64,000 nt of DNA from Amyelois transitella (Eukaryota > Arthropoda > Insecta > Lepidoptera > Pyralidae): assembly GCF_032362555.1 (NCBI RefSeq), contig NC_083526.1, positions 764,001 through 828,000 on the forward strand. The letters are read 5' to 3'. Position numbers and translations under genes: made by a program. The notes under the pieces were generated by a model. The model had not been told where the DNA came from and searched no databases. It saw only the letters and a program-made list of their open reading frames with translations. Position 1 is the first letter of the stretch. Each line of letters starts with the position of its first letter. Shown piece by piece: positions 54,268 through 64,000 of this stretch.

Positions 54268-57200
54268 ATGGCCGAGGAATCTCAAGAAGTAGTTCAAAGG
54301 TGAGAGATATTTGCTATCATTAACTGCTGATAAAATAATTATCATTTAATTATTTACACTCGATAGTAATTATTACAAGTAATTGTTTAGTATGGATTTG
54401 ATTGTGTAGTTAAAAGGCTGTGATACTTAAAACAAATACTTATGGCTTTGGAGTTACATTATGAAATGGCAAGGTAATGTGACATCATGGTTTTAAATAA
54501 AACAAGTTTAATTCATTCACGAGTGTATAAAGTTATGTAAACTTTAGAATAGGACCACTATATATTTTCCTTGGATTATCTTAAAAACGACTATGAGATT
54601 AAGCTGATTGAGCTTCCAATGGGCTGGTATTAAAGAAAATAAGTGTAAAAGTCAATCAAGGGGTTGAGAATCACACAATTGCTGTGTGGTTCTCTGCACC
54701 AATATCAAAAAGAATAGGATCACTCCATCTCTTTCCCATGCATGTCATAAAACGCACCTAGTGATAGGCTTATAAACTGTGTAATTCTACTGATTCTTGA
54801 AATGGTACTATTTCTATACGTTTTTTTGAAAGTGTTAACTTTCTTCCCTTCTAGTGAAATGTACCGTCTTTGTAGAGTCTACCTTCTTTAGAGAACATGC
54901 ATACATATCACATCCTTACTCTTTATGGGGTAGACAAAGCCAAATGTCTCTAAAAGACTAAATGGCCACGTTCAGCTGTATTGCTTGATGATGGAATTGA
55001 GATTCAAATAATAACAGGTTGCTTGTTCATTATCTAAAAAAAGAATCCCAATTCTTCTTCAATTATTCAGAGAACGACCAATAAAACATATATTCTTATC
55101 TGCTTTAATTTCTTCCCGTCAGAGACTTGATAATGGCTAACTGGACAGCTCTCGGCTCCATAGTCCTCCCCAACCTCGGCGGCTGGGCGAACGGCCTCTA
55201 CTTCGCCGGGCAAATCCGCAAAGGTGACGAGAAGACCTGGTACGATCAGCTGAACAAGCCCACTTGGACAGCACCGAAATGGATCTTCGGGCCCGCGTGG
55301 ACAGTCTTGTACAGCAGCATGGGTTACGCTTCGTACAGGGTCTTGGAAGAGTGCAGCGAGAGTCCCGGTTAGTTTAAGTTTAATTAGTTGTAGTTAATTA
55401 ACTGGCTTTTGCCTTTTTTTTTGCTTATTAAGTAGGAAAGCGACATAGGAAGATAGGAAAATGAGATTAGTTGTTATATGCCTTGCGGGGTAGACATCAT
55501 CTCATCATCATAGATCTGTCTACTACTAGTATATATAGATTTAACTAGTGACAGGTTGCTAGCTCATCGACTAATATAAGAATATTGGTGCCGAATGATG
55601 GAAGAATTCAGTGTAACGTCGGACTTTTTCGGAAGGTCATTAGCTTACATTAACCTACTTCAAAGAAAGAGGTTATCACTTTGTTTTGTGTATGTAATAT
55701 TGTTGTAATTTATATCTATCTATATCTATTTCTACATATTAATATAAACCTGAAGAGTTTGTTTGTTTGAACGCGCTAATCTTAGGAACTAATGGTTCTA
55801 TTTGAAAAATTCGTTTTGCGTTGAATAGACCATTTATCGAGAAAGGATTTAGTTTAGGCTGTATAACATCACGCTGCAACTATAAGGAGCAAAGAAATAA
55901 CCGAAAATGTGAAAAAAGCGGGTGATATTATTTATCCTTGAGGGCTTCAATGATGCCCAAAATAAGTATTCCACGCGGACGAAGTCGCGGCCACAGCTAG
56001 CTAGGTAATATTTAAATGGTAGAATATGGACTATTGAGTGTTGTAGAAAAATGCATAAAAATGATAAATAGTTTCTACCTATATTGCACTTACATAATCT
56101 GATAAAATTAGACGTTAATATGACTAAGATATATTACGATGGTCTTATCACAAGTTTATTATACCTATACTTGTTTTATTTTTATAGATACTGATAAAAC
56201 TTAGTCGACTAAGGAAAGCTAGAGTTATGAGTTTAGTAGTAAATGTTAGTTAAGAGTTATGAATGTGGATGTGCCGTGTGGTTTTCGACGCTTTAGATTG
56301 GGATCATTGGGATATCTTTCCAACGGATGTCGTAAAAGGCGACTAAGGGATAGGCTTACAAACTTGCGATTCCTCTTGTAGGTGATAGGCAGTAACCTGT
56401 CACTTTTTGAATCTGTCCATAGCCCTTGCGGAATAGACAGAGCCAACAGTCTTAAAAAGACTGAAATGCCATTTTCAGCTGTATTGCTTAATGATGGAAT
56501 TGAAATTCAAACAGAGACAGGTTGCGTGTCTTCGTCTTGAAGAAGAATCCCAAGTTTATTAGGCATTCCCTTAGACGCCTGTTACGATATCTATGGTAAA
56601 GATATGGAGTGGTCCTATTTGAATTGAAAGTGCCGGGAATCAAAACGGAAAAGTCACATCACGACGAGAAATCACATACATACATACATTTTTAAAGGCC
56701 ATTAATAATTTATATTATACTAGTAGATTTAAGCTTAATGTACACTTATATTTCTAAAAAATTATTACTATAATGTAATTTTACATTATGATTTGTATTT
56801 TTGCCGTGTGGTTCCCGGCACCAATAAAAAAGAAAGGGATCACTCCATTTCGTTTCCATGGATGTTGTAAAAGGCGACTAAGGGATAGGCTTATAAACTT
56901 GGGACTCTTCTCTTAGGCGACGGGCTAGCAACCTGTCACTTTTTGAATCTGAATTCTATTATTAAGCCAAATGCCTCAGTGTGGCCTATCAGTCTTTTCA
57001 AGACTGTTGGCTCTGTCTACCCCTCAAAGGATATAGACGTGACTATATGTATGTATGACTTGTATTTCAGAGAACGCCGTGTTACCGCTATCTTTGTATG
57101 GTAGTCAACTTCTCTTGAACTGGGCGTGGACGCCCATCTTCTTCGGGTTGAAGGACTTTAAATTGGTATGTATGTTTAATAAAAAGGTAATATAAATTAA

Positions 57201-57673
57201 ACAATGATTTATTACTTAATATTTAGATGTAATGCCTTGCGGGTTAGACAGAGCCTACAGTCTTGAAAAGACTGAAAGGCCACGTTCAACTATAGAATTT
57301 GAGATTCAAATAGTGACAGGTTGCTAGCCCATCGCCTACAAAAGAATTCCAAGTTTGTAAGCCAATCCCTTCAATCCACGACCCAGAATAACAAATATGC
57401 TACTTTTTATCCCGGAGTTCCCGCGGGAATGATTCCACGCGAACAAAGTCGCGGGCGGCCTCTAGTATATATATATATATTTATTTACAGGCATTCATTG
57501 AAGGCACAGTTCTAATAGGCGCCGCTACAGCGACCGCGGTTTCCTTCGCGGTAGTGGATAAGAAAGCAGGCCTACTAATGGTGCCCTACCTCGCTTGGTT
57601 GGGTTATGCTATGTCGCTGACCTACTATATTTGGAAGAATAACCCACAGAGCAAAGACGAGAAGACAAACTAA
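54268..57673 (+). CDS. TSPO (translocator protein) paralogue 2, 4 exons
   Basis: Exons are 54268-54299, 55123-55367, 57071-57165 and 57491-57673, for 184 residues. An extra short first exon (MAEESQEVVQR) precedes the TSPO core, which itself has an internal ATG at 55133 (MANWTALGSIVLPNLGGW). Core motifs: LNKPTWTAPKWIFGPAW, LYSSMGYASYRVLEE, NWAWTPIFFGLKDFKL, VPYLAWLGYAMSLTYYIWK with a CRAC-like LTYYIWK. The introns in the core match paralogue 1 in place and phase. A donor-like GTTGGT just after the stop and an acceptor at about 58153 suggest an intron in the 3' UTR. Whether the short exon is used in all transcripts cannot be told from sequence. Confidence 0.92.
54683..54780 (+). repeat. Family A repeat, 5' part
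   Basis: GCTGTGTGGTTCTCTGCACC to GTGATAGGCTTATAAACTG. A more damaged 5' scrap precedes it at about 54547-54600. Confidence 0.65.
54900..55050 (-). repeat. Family A repeat, 3' part
   Basis: CATACATATCACATCCTTAC, TATGGGGTAGACAAAGCC and AACAGGTTGCTTGTTC. It ends 70 bp before TSPO-2 exon 2. Confidence 0.65.
55480..55590 (-). repeat. Family A scraps
   Basis: CCTTGCGGGGTAGAC and GACAGGTTGCTAGCTCATCG remain, with loss between. Confidence 0.45.
55740..56005 (-). repeat. Family D repeat
   Basis: GAAGAGTTTGTTTGTTTGAAC to CCACGCGGACGAAGTCGCGG then CACAGCTAG, matching 7289-7544 and 36555. Confidence 0.7.
56271..56415 (+). repeat. Family A repeat, 5' half
   Basis: GTGCCGTGTGGTTTTCGAC through CAGTAACCTGTCAC; directly abuts the inverted copy below. 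Confidence 0.65.
56416..56660 (-). repeat. Family A repeat, nearly full length
   Basis: CATAGCCCTTGCGGAATAGAC through GTGCCGGGAATCAAAACGG. With the previous copy it forms an inverted pair in TSPO-2 intron 2. Confidence 0.75.
56803..57055 (+). repeat. Family A repeat, full length
   Basis: GCCGTGTGGTTCCCGGCACC to GACTATATGTATGTATGAC. It ends only about 15 bp before the acceptor of TSPO-2 exon 3. Confidence 0.85.
57232..57362 (-). repeat. Family A repeat, partial
   Basis: CCTTGCGGGTTAGACAGAGCC through GATTCAAATAGTGACAGG. Followed at about 57420-57470 by a D/E-like end. Confidence 0.65.
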
Positions 57674-57710
57674 AGGTTGGTGTTATATATATATTTTTGT
57701 TATCCATCCA

Positions 57711-57950
57711 TCTGTATAGTCACGTCTTTGTCACTTGCGGGGTAGATAGAGCCGGCAGTCTTGAAAAACGTGGACTGTTCAGCTGTTAGGTGATAGAATT
57801 AAGATTCAAATAGTGGCAGGTTGCTGGCCCATCGCCTAAAAGAAGCCAAGCTTATATGCCTATTTCTTAGTTACCTTTTACGACATCCATAGGAAAGAGA
57901 TTGAGTAGTCCTATTTGTTTTTTATATTGGTGCCGGGAACCGCACGGCGA
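57711..57950 (-). repeat. Family A repeat, nearly full length
   Basis: GTATAGTCACGTCTTTGTCAC to GGTGCCGGGAACCGCACGG, just past the TSPO-2 stop codon, within the possible 3' UTR intron. Confidence 0.75.
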
Positions 57951-59104
57951 CATATTTTTCGAACTTGTCTATAAAAAAGCTCGTAGCTTTTTTTCTTTAA
58001 AAATAGTTGTTTCAAATTTAATGGCAAATTACATACATACATACATACAACCCAAGCTAATAAAAGCGTAGTAAAAAAAAAAAAGAAATGTAGCTCCACA
58101 TTCTGAACAGTATTTTTTTTTATTTGTTCTGGTTAATGATACTTTTGTTTCAGATGACACAGTATTACGCACGCTGACTTAATCGCCTGTCGTCATTCAA
58201 GCAAAGTGTTCTTAGCTTTATGAGCAACGCAACAATATCTAGCTATAAGTACAAAAATCTAGGTAAAAAAACGTCACTTAGTACCAAAGATACGGGCAAT
58301 ATAGGAATTTTTATCAATGCACGAAGTTGAAATTTGAAAAAAGAACTTATGTTGGATTTTCTCCATTTAATGAAAAAAAATGTACCTCACTACTTACTGG
58401 CTAATAAGAAATGTAAATGTTTGTAAAACAAGAAAATATAATGCGATGTAATTGAAAAAAGAACTTGAAATTTTATGTTTGATAATCTACGTCAATTAAA
58501 AAAAAGTAGGTACTACTACTAAGTCTGTTGTCTATGTCATAATAAAATATATTTTTATTTATTCAGGCGAATATGTGAACATATAAAAATGAAAATAAAC
58601 AATTTACAAGTCTTCTGATAAACTACGCATTTATATGCTAACAAGCAAATAAATAAAGATACCTACATGCCCTCAGTCTTTAGTCTACATTGCAGCTACA
58701 ATATAATTTTAAGTTTAAAAATATGTTCTTAATTTGAATATTAATTTGAAGAGGATACTTTTTGTTCTAAGTCAGTCTCAAGATTTAAATGCATTAGCTC
58801 CACTTAATTAAAAAATATAAGATTATAAAAAAATATCTTTTTAATTATCTGTACTTAAAAGATTAAAATGGAAGTGTCCTTTAAAACGGTTAAGCACAAA
58901 CAATTCAGCATTCCTGTGGCATTTATTGATTAAATCTACTTTATCATATTATATACCTATCTTGTTATAGTTTTAAAAATAATCGTGAGGGATGCTTGTT
59001 TTCGAATATTTTTTTGTTTTGGAGGTTTATAGTATTAATAAAGTCTGATATTCTGTCTTTATTGTTTTTTATTAAAGTTTGACAGCCATGCTTTTTCTAC
59101 ACGC
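57951..59104. other. Intergenic / TSPO-2 3' region
   Basis: Contains the possible 3' UTR acceptor at about 58153 (TTTGTTTCAG) and several AATAAA-type signals (about 58540-58650). No other gene or known repeat. Confidence 0.4.
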
Positions 59105-59345
59105 AACAATGACACTTTTTATTGTGGCCAGAGCATGATGAGAAAAGGTCTTTTCCTGATTGGCCTGGGTCGAGCGACTAAGGGATAGGCTTCTAATCTT
59201 GAGATTATTTTAGGCGATGGGCTATTAACCTGTAACTATTTGAATCTCGATTCAATCAATAAGCCCAACAGCTGAGCGTGGCCTATCAATCTTTCGCGAC
59301 TGCTGGCTCTGTCAACCCCGCAAGAGATATAGACGTGATTATATG
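59105..59345 (+). repeat. Family B fragment joined to a family A repeat
   Basis: B: GCATGATGAGAAAAGGTC to GATTGGCCTGGGTCG; then A from GCGACTAAGGGATAGGC to CGCAAGAGATATAGACG. Confidence 0.65.
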
Positions 59346-59624
59346 AATCAACGAATGATGAACTTATTTTTTAATCATGTAATTTGATCCTAATAAACAT
59401 CAAACGGAATACCCAATTATTTATTATTTAATGCTAACGGCGCTTGTTAATAGCTAATCGACGGTTTACCACAAAACTGTGTTTGAAGCGAATAGGATGA
59501 TCAGACTGCGGTTTGGTTTGGTTATCTGAAAAACGGTATATCACAAGTTCAACGTATAAAACGTATTTAGTTGACAGTTTTTTTATGTACCTACATGAAA
59601 TTAATAAATAAGTTGACCAAAATT

Positions 59625-59785
59625 TTAAATTCTATCATTAAGCCTTACAGCTGAACAAGGCCTTTCAGTCTTTCAAGACTGCCGGCTTTGTCTAGGTACA
59701 CCGCAAGTGATATAGACGTGACGCACAGATTGAGTTAGCATCAAAGTTTGAGACTTGTGTTACGTGATACTAACTCAATTTTATT
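59625..59785. repeat. Family A 3' half (+) followed by a family B 3' piece (-)
   Basis: A: AATTCTATCATTAAGCC to CGCAAGTGATATAGACGTG (59625-59722). B in reverse: CACAGATTGAGTTAGC to CTTGTGTTACGTGATAC (59725-59785). Confidence 0.6.
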
Positions 59786-59899
59786 ATAAACATAATGAAC
59801 TTTATTTCTGAGTAATTATTTAATCTTAATAAAAAAAAAAATATAATCACAAACGTCGCCTTCTTACTAAAATAGTCAGTGAAATGTCGTTTCACTAAA

Positions 59900-60195
59900 T
59901 TAAATCTAGTGAAATGTCAGAAAAACGGATACCTTCGAGTAAAAATCGTCCAATGTATCTCTCTCCCTCTCTACCCAAACGGACACAAGTGGGAGCGGAA
60001 GGAAGCCGCCGTGGAAGCTACCGCCGCGTCAGGAATATGAGCGAGGGCAGCTCACACTCCTGGCAACGAAGCGGTAGGCGATGGCACCGTGTGGTTTTAG
60101 TGGGTTCAAGCCCCACATAACCCGTCCGGCTTCCCGTAGCCGGCCGGGTAGACGAAGGTCTTTCCACACGTAAAAAATAATAATAATAATAATTA
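59900..60195 (+). repeat. Retroposon-like segment with an AAT-repeat tail
   Basis: Holds GGAAGCCGCCGTGGAAGC, GGTTCAAGCCCC (B-box-like) and GCCGGCCGGGTAGACG, then ends in a run of AAT units at 60176-60195. The GC-rich body and simple-repeat tail suggest a retroposed element. One frame is open for 68 codons but shows no domain. Confidence 0.5.
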
Positions 60196-60407
60196 TGTAA
60201 GTACTTTTAAAAGGACTTAGCACGAACCTTTTTCATTCTTTATTTCACTAGATTTAGATGAGTGAAATGATAAATCACTAGATTTAAATAGTATTGGTTA
60301 ATAATTATGTAAGTACTTTTAAAAGGACTTAGCACGAACCTTTTTCATTCTTTATTTCACTAGATTTAGATGAGTGAAATGATAAATCACTAGATTTAAA
60401 TAGTATT
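60187..60407. repeat. Tandem duplication, 112-bp period, two copies
   Basis: Copies start at 60187 and 60299 (TAATAATTATGTAAGTAC) and appear identical until the second ends at about 60407. Each contains the inverted motif TTTCACTAGATTTA / TAAATCACTAGATTT. Recent by appearance. Confidence 0.88.
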
Positions 60408-61454
60408 TTGTCATATCACTAATATTTTTTTATTAAGAAGATGTATTAAATAGGAATATTCACCATTTTCCGTGATTTCGTGGTACCTATAACTAGGGAT
60501 TTCGTGAAATCTCTGATATTCTCATTTCTCTGCGACAGATTCAAACACACACATCCTTATTACAAACGTTCGCATTTATATGTACCTATATATTTTTTTG
60601 TAGGATTGGTTCCTAACAGAATAGGTACAAATAAGTACTTTTCTCTGTTTAATAAAAATATGGTATGATAAGTGTGATTTAATACTCTTCCTTTGGGACT
60701 GGTGGTTAATATTAGCTTTAGAAAGCAAGCGGTGACTGTAGTTAGCCTTTATTCACGTAATTTACCTCGTGCAGTGTCGCCTTATGCTTCAACTTTTAGT
60801 GATGTGCTTACTTTTGTCGATATTTCAATTTCTAAATCAAATTTCAAGTAAAGTTTCATCGTTTGTTGTGTTGAAAAGGGATAGTTACAATATGAGTTTT
60901 TTTATTCGCTCTTCGCCTCACAAAGAAATCTCTTTTATTTGACTTTTCTTTCGTAGAAGGTTTTACTATATTATTTCTTGGTTACAGCAGTTTAGATGGC
61001 CAAAGTAGATAGTTATTTACTAAAAGTGAATTTAAAACAACGACGAAACCTTTCAAGAAAAGGTAAGTAGTTCTCTACCGCTTCGCTTAGCTCGTCTTGG
61101 CGATAATATACATATCGCCAAGACGAGCTATATATATATATATTAAGTATATTATATATATGTATATTATAGTATATTTTTCAACAGAATTTATCGATGT
61201 CGATACTGCCACGCCCCATCCCTAGCAATAACACAGTGTATTGCAAACTTGCAGACTGCTAGTTTTTCTACCTCCTCTAATTGCAAACAAAGGAATTCTT
61301 GAGAGGAATTTCTCAGACTTTAATTTGGTTAACTCTGGTACCGTCCAGCGACAATTCTTTGGTTAAATCGAGAATGAGAATTATTATTATTGTTAGAATG
61401 TAGAATATTTTATATCGGAATTTAATATGACAAAGACACATCTATTAGGCTAAA
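60408..61454. other. Intergenic, no gene seen
   Basis: AT-rich, short frames only, with the hairpin at 61088-61130 and a TA-rich stretch behind it. Confidence 0.4.
61088..61130. repeat. Perfect 18-bp inverted repeat, 7-nt loop
   Basis: Arms 61088-61105 and 61113-61130 (TAGCTCGTCTTGGCGATA and its reverse complement). Confidence 0.88.
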
Positions 61455-61680
61455 ATTTACATACATTACATACATATAATCACGTCTATATCCCTTGCGG
61501 GGTAGACAGAGCCAACAGTCTTGAAAAAACTGATAGGCCACGTTCAGCTGTTTGGCTCAATGATAGAATTAAGATTCAAATAGTGACAGGTTGCTAGCCC
61601 ATTGCCTAAAAGAAGAATCTCAACTTTATAAGCCTATCCCTTAGTCGAGTTTTACGACATCTATGGGAATGAAATCGAGC
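61455..61680 (-). repeat. Family A repeat, lacks the first ~60 bp
   Basis: ATAATCACGTCTATATCCC to GACATCTATGGGAATG. Confidence 0.75.
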
Positions 61681-62292
61681 AAAAAGGAGAGAGTGAAACA
61701 ATAAAAAACATAAGTATTAGATAATTGATAGACGGGCGTCCCACCCGTAGACAGAGCAAAAGAAGAAGTGTGCAAGGAAATGGGATGAGTATGAAAGTGC
61801 GAGAGGTATAAATGATAGAACTGGAATGAAAAAGGCTCAAGGTAGATATAGGCCTTGAAGAATTGTTTCAAGGGTGATAGGTATTAAAAAAAAAAAAAAA
61901 CTTACGGAATTATACTAAAGACTTAAATATAAAAAGTGCCAGTCACTTTATATCTTCCACGGATTTTAATAATATTTCTTGGAAGATTAGATTTAAATCC
62001 GCTCAGTAGGATTTTTCAACAGATTAACCATCTGAATTTAATGCTCAATACGATTTTTTACAATTGAATAAATCAAAATTTCCTACTGACTTTTCTGTGT
62101 ATTTCACAGAATTTTCACTATTATCTTTACACTCGCGTCATAAATTAAAGAAAGTGTAGAAGAATTATTTCAGTTGTTTCGATTGTACGATGCGGGATTT
62201 TTACTGTGTTATGAATAATTTATTCTTCTTGGTCTTCCTGTCCGTCAATTATATTATTTTTTCCTTTTATTGTTTTGGAAAATTTGTCATGT

Positions 62293-62344
62293 GGTAGATA
62301 CCTGATAGTAAGTGACCTATGCCACTTACTATCAGGTATCTACC
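62293..62344. repeat. Perfect 22-bp inverted repeat, 8-nt loop
   Basis: Arms 62293-62314 and 62323-62344 (GGTAGATACCTGATAGTAAG start). Confidence 0.88.
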
Positions 62345-62368
62345 CTCACCTATTCTCTCGTTTTAAAC

Positions 62369-62480
62369 ATACATACATACATACGGTCACGCCTATATCC
62401 CTTGCGGGGTAGACAGAGCCAACAGTCTTGAAAAGAATGGCCACGTTCAGCTATTTGGCTTAATGAAAGAATTGAGTTTT
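62369..62480 (-). repeat. Family A repeat, 3' part
   Basis: CATACATACATACGGTCACG and CTTGCGGGGTAGACAGAGCC. Confidence 0.7.
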
Positions 62481-62809
62481 AAATGTGGTTCTTATTCTTC
62501 TTTTAGGTACTCTGAATAACACTTTTGTTTGTGATTTTTATCCTTCGAATCTTTTATTCGTTTTCCATTATATCTCACCTTATATCTCAAGTCATCTGTG
62601 GTAAATTTAAATACCTTACCAACTATTCCGATATTCTATACTCCGTGTGCACAAAACTTTAGAATTGACTTTTATGTTCTGTGTCACTGAGCAATAACTA
62701 AACGAGCGCTGGCGCACATCACTTGTATAATCTCGTAACGCGCTCTGAAGCGTTCAATACAATAGCGTTGTGATGCGATGCGACCAATATTAATGATTTT
62801 AAGACCAAA

Positions 62810-63080
62810 ATATACCTACACATACATACACATGGTCACGTCTATATCCCTTGTGGGGTAGACAGAGCCAACAGTCTTGAAAAGACTGAAAGGCCACGTA
62901 CAGCTGTTTGGCTTTTGGATAGAATTGAGATTCAAATAGTGACAGGTTGCTAGCACATCGCCTAAAAGAAGAATTCCAAGTTTATAAATCAATCCCTTAG
63001 TCGTCTTTTACGACATCTGTGGGGAAGAGATGGAGTAGTCCTATTCTTTTTTCCATTGGTGCCGGGAACCACACGGCACT
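62810..63080 (-). repeat. Family A repeat, full length
   Basis: CATACATACACATGGTCACG to GTGCCGGGAACCACACGGC. Very close to the family consensus. Confidence 0.85.
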
Positions 63081-63336
63081 CACAGTTACGTATTAACTGT
63101 AAAAAAGAAATTTGAAATGGTATCAAAATTGTTTACCTTCATTACAGAACATAAAGTAAGTGTAGTGTCGCAAGAGCGTTCGGATTTTAGTGTCAATTCT
63201 GTTCCAACTATATTTCGACACAATTCGCTCGGCGACTTTCCCGCTTTTTATGCTCGGACGGCGCTGAAATCCTATTACTGTCGTTAGTTTACAGAAAATA
63301 CTGAGTTTGTACGTATACCAGATGGAACTTTAATAT

Positions 63337-63925
63337 CACTACATAGTATAAAACAAAGTCGCCCATTTTGTCTGTAGTCCCTTCGTATGCATAAAACTTT
63401 AAAACTACGCAACGGATTTTGATGCGGTTTTCACTAATAGAAAGAGTATTTTCTCCGACAGGTTTTTATATATAATTGAAATACATTGAAACTATATTAG
63501 CTGAGTTATAGCGATTTATGTCCAAGAAGTCAGAAAAAAAATCTAATTGAAGATTGCATTTGTGCGTGCGCCGCTTATACCGTTGGATACAAGTAAGAAC
63601 AATGTATAGCAAAAACATTGGTCTTTATTAGTTCTACAAAAAAGTCCGCGATGATATATATCTAGCTTTTTTATTTAAGTCACAAAAACTACTTTTCTGT
63701 ATTAAAAAAACATTTAATTCGTTGGGTGATGTTTAACTGGTGATATAACCAATAATACATATATCCTTATCAAAATAAGTAAGTTCATCATCACGAGCAT
63801 TTAATTTAGATTATTTTTGCAGTTTACAGTGTGTTATTTAGACATATAGTTTAGGAGATATCACGATATTAGTATTGCGGCACGGTACGGGCCGGCCGCG
63901 GCGGCGGGGGCAGCGTCCCTATAAA
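63337..63925 (-). repeat. Family E repeat, copy 2, inverted relative to copy 1
   Basis: The reverse complement nearly equals 34366-34932, including CGCATCAAAATCCGTTGCG and the GC block GGCCGGCCGCGGCGG. A TATTTATAG motif sits at its 5' side. Confidence 0.88.
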
Positions 63926-63969
63926 TAGCGCGTCGGCGGACAGCGGGACGTTTTTAGGCGAGGGCTTGA

Positions 63970-64000
63970 CGCTCCTCCTAAAAGGCTGTTAGGAGGAGCG
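63970..64000. repeat. Perfect 11-bp hairpin at the window edge
   Basis: Arms CGCTCCTCCTA (63970-63980) and TAGGAGGAGCG (63990-64000), loop AAAGGCTGT. It may continue past the window. Confidence 0.75.

Noticed and set aside
54683-55050. A second twin-priming family A copy
   Set aside because: The order is 5' half forward then 3' half reversed with about 120 bp between, which fits two separate insertions rather than an inverted 5' end.
60058-60120. tRNA-like B box GGTTCAAGCCCC
   Set aside because: No acceptor stem or A box at the right spacing was found; it lies in a segment with a simple-repeat tail and is better called a retroposon piece.
61641-61871. A 76-codon minus-strand frame near a poly-A run
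   Set aside because: No domain or splice context; composition is that of random AT-rich DNA. The plus-strand A run could mark an old retroposon, but no family match was seen.

Overview
This is a eukaryotic nuclear window, AT-rich, with short GT-AG introns and a dense load of short interspersed repeats. The gene products (insect-type TSPO, CFAP206, NOP14, SdhB, GatA, mRpS18C) and the repeat families point to a moth or butterfly (Lepidoptera). The species cannot be told from sequence reading alone. All gene models below were built by hand from reading frames, splice consensus and phase agreement.

Layout, left to right: mRpS18C (+, 2 exons) converges on a single-exon SFR1/Mei5-like repair gene (-). 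SFR1 shares a roughly 470-bp divergent promoter interval with a single-exon SdhB (+). A 5-exon BOD1L-like gene (-) follows, with a COMPASS-Shg1/BOD1 domain and a long SR-like middle. Next is a 3-exon coiled-coil gene (+) that carries the complete, single-exon GatA gene (+) inside its first intron. CFAP206 (-, 12 exons) occupies 20.2-26.7 kb. A complete-looking DNA transposon with a two-exon DUF7869-like transposase candidate lies at 28.3-31.9 kb. A DEK-C/SWIB chromatin gene (-, 6 exons) spans 33.2-40.9 kb, NOP14 (+, 10 exons) spans 42.6-50.2 kb, and two TSPO paralogues sit head to head at 50.8-57.7 kb. The last 6.3 kb has no gene I can support and is a mosaic of repeats, hairpins and a tandem duplication.

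Most genes are housekeeping and functionally unrelated: mitochondrial translation (mRpS18C, GatA), respiration (SdhB), ribosome biogenesis (NOP14), chromatin and mitosis (BOD1L-like, SWIB/DEK-C), recombination (SFR1-like), axoneme (CFAP206), and mitochondrial outer-membrane tryptophan-rich sensor proteins (TSPO). No operon-like logic is expected. The notable arrangements are the nested GatA and the mirrored TSPO pair.

Repeats are the other main content. Family A, about 264 bp, is present in roughly 35 full or partial copies. It ends in a tail shared with family C, which is the end of a LINE reverse-transcriptase ORF. One A copy has a 14-bp target duplication and another has a 5' inversion, so A looks like a SINE mobilised by the C LINE. 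Family B is a tRNA-headed SINE. D and E are LINE-like 3' ends, and F is a short repeat with a TTGAA-rich tail. Two hAT-type MITEs with 8-bp target duplications are visible, one of them inserted just inside a splice donor. I saw no LTR retrovirus, Polinton, CRISPR array or toxin gene.
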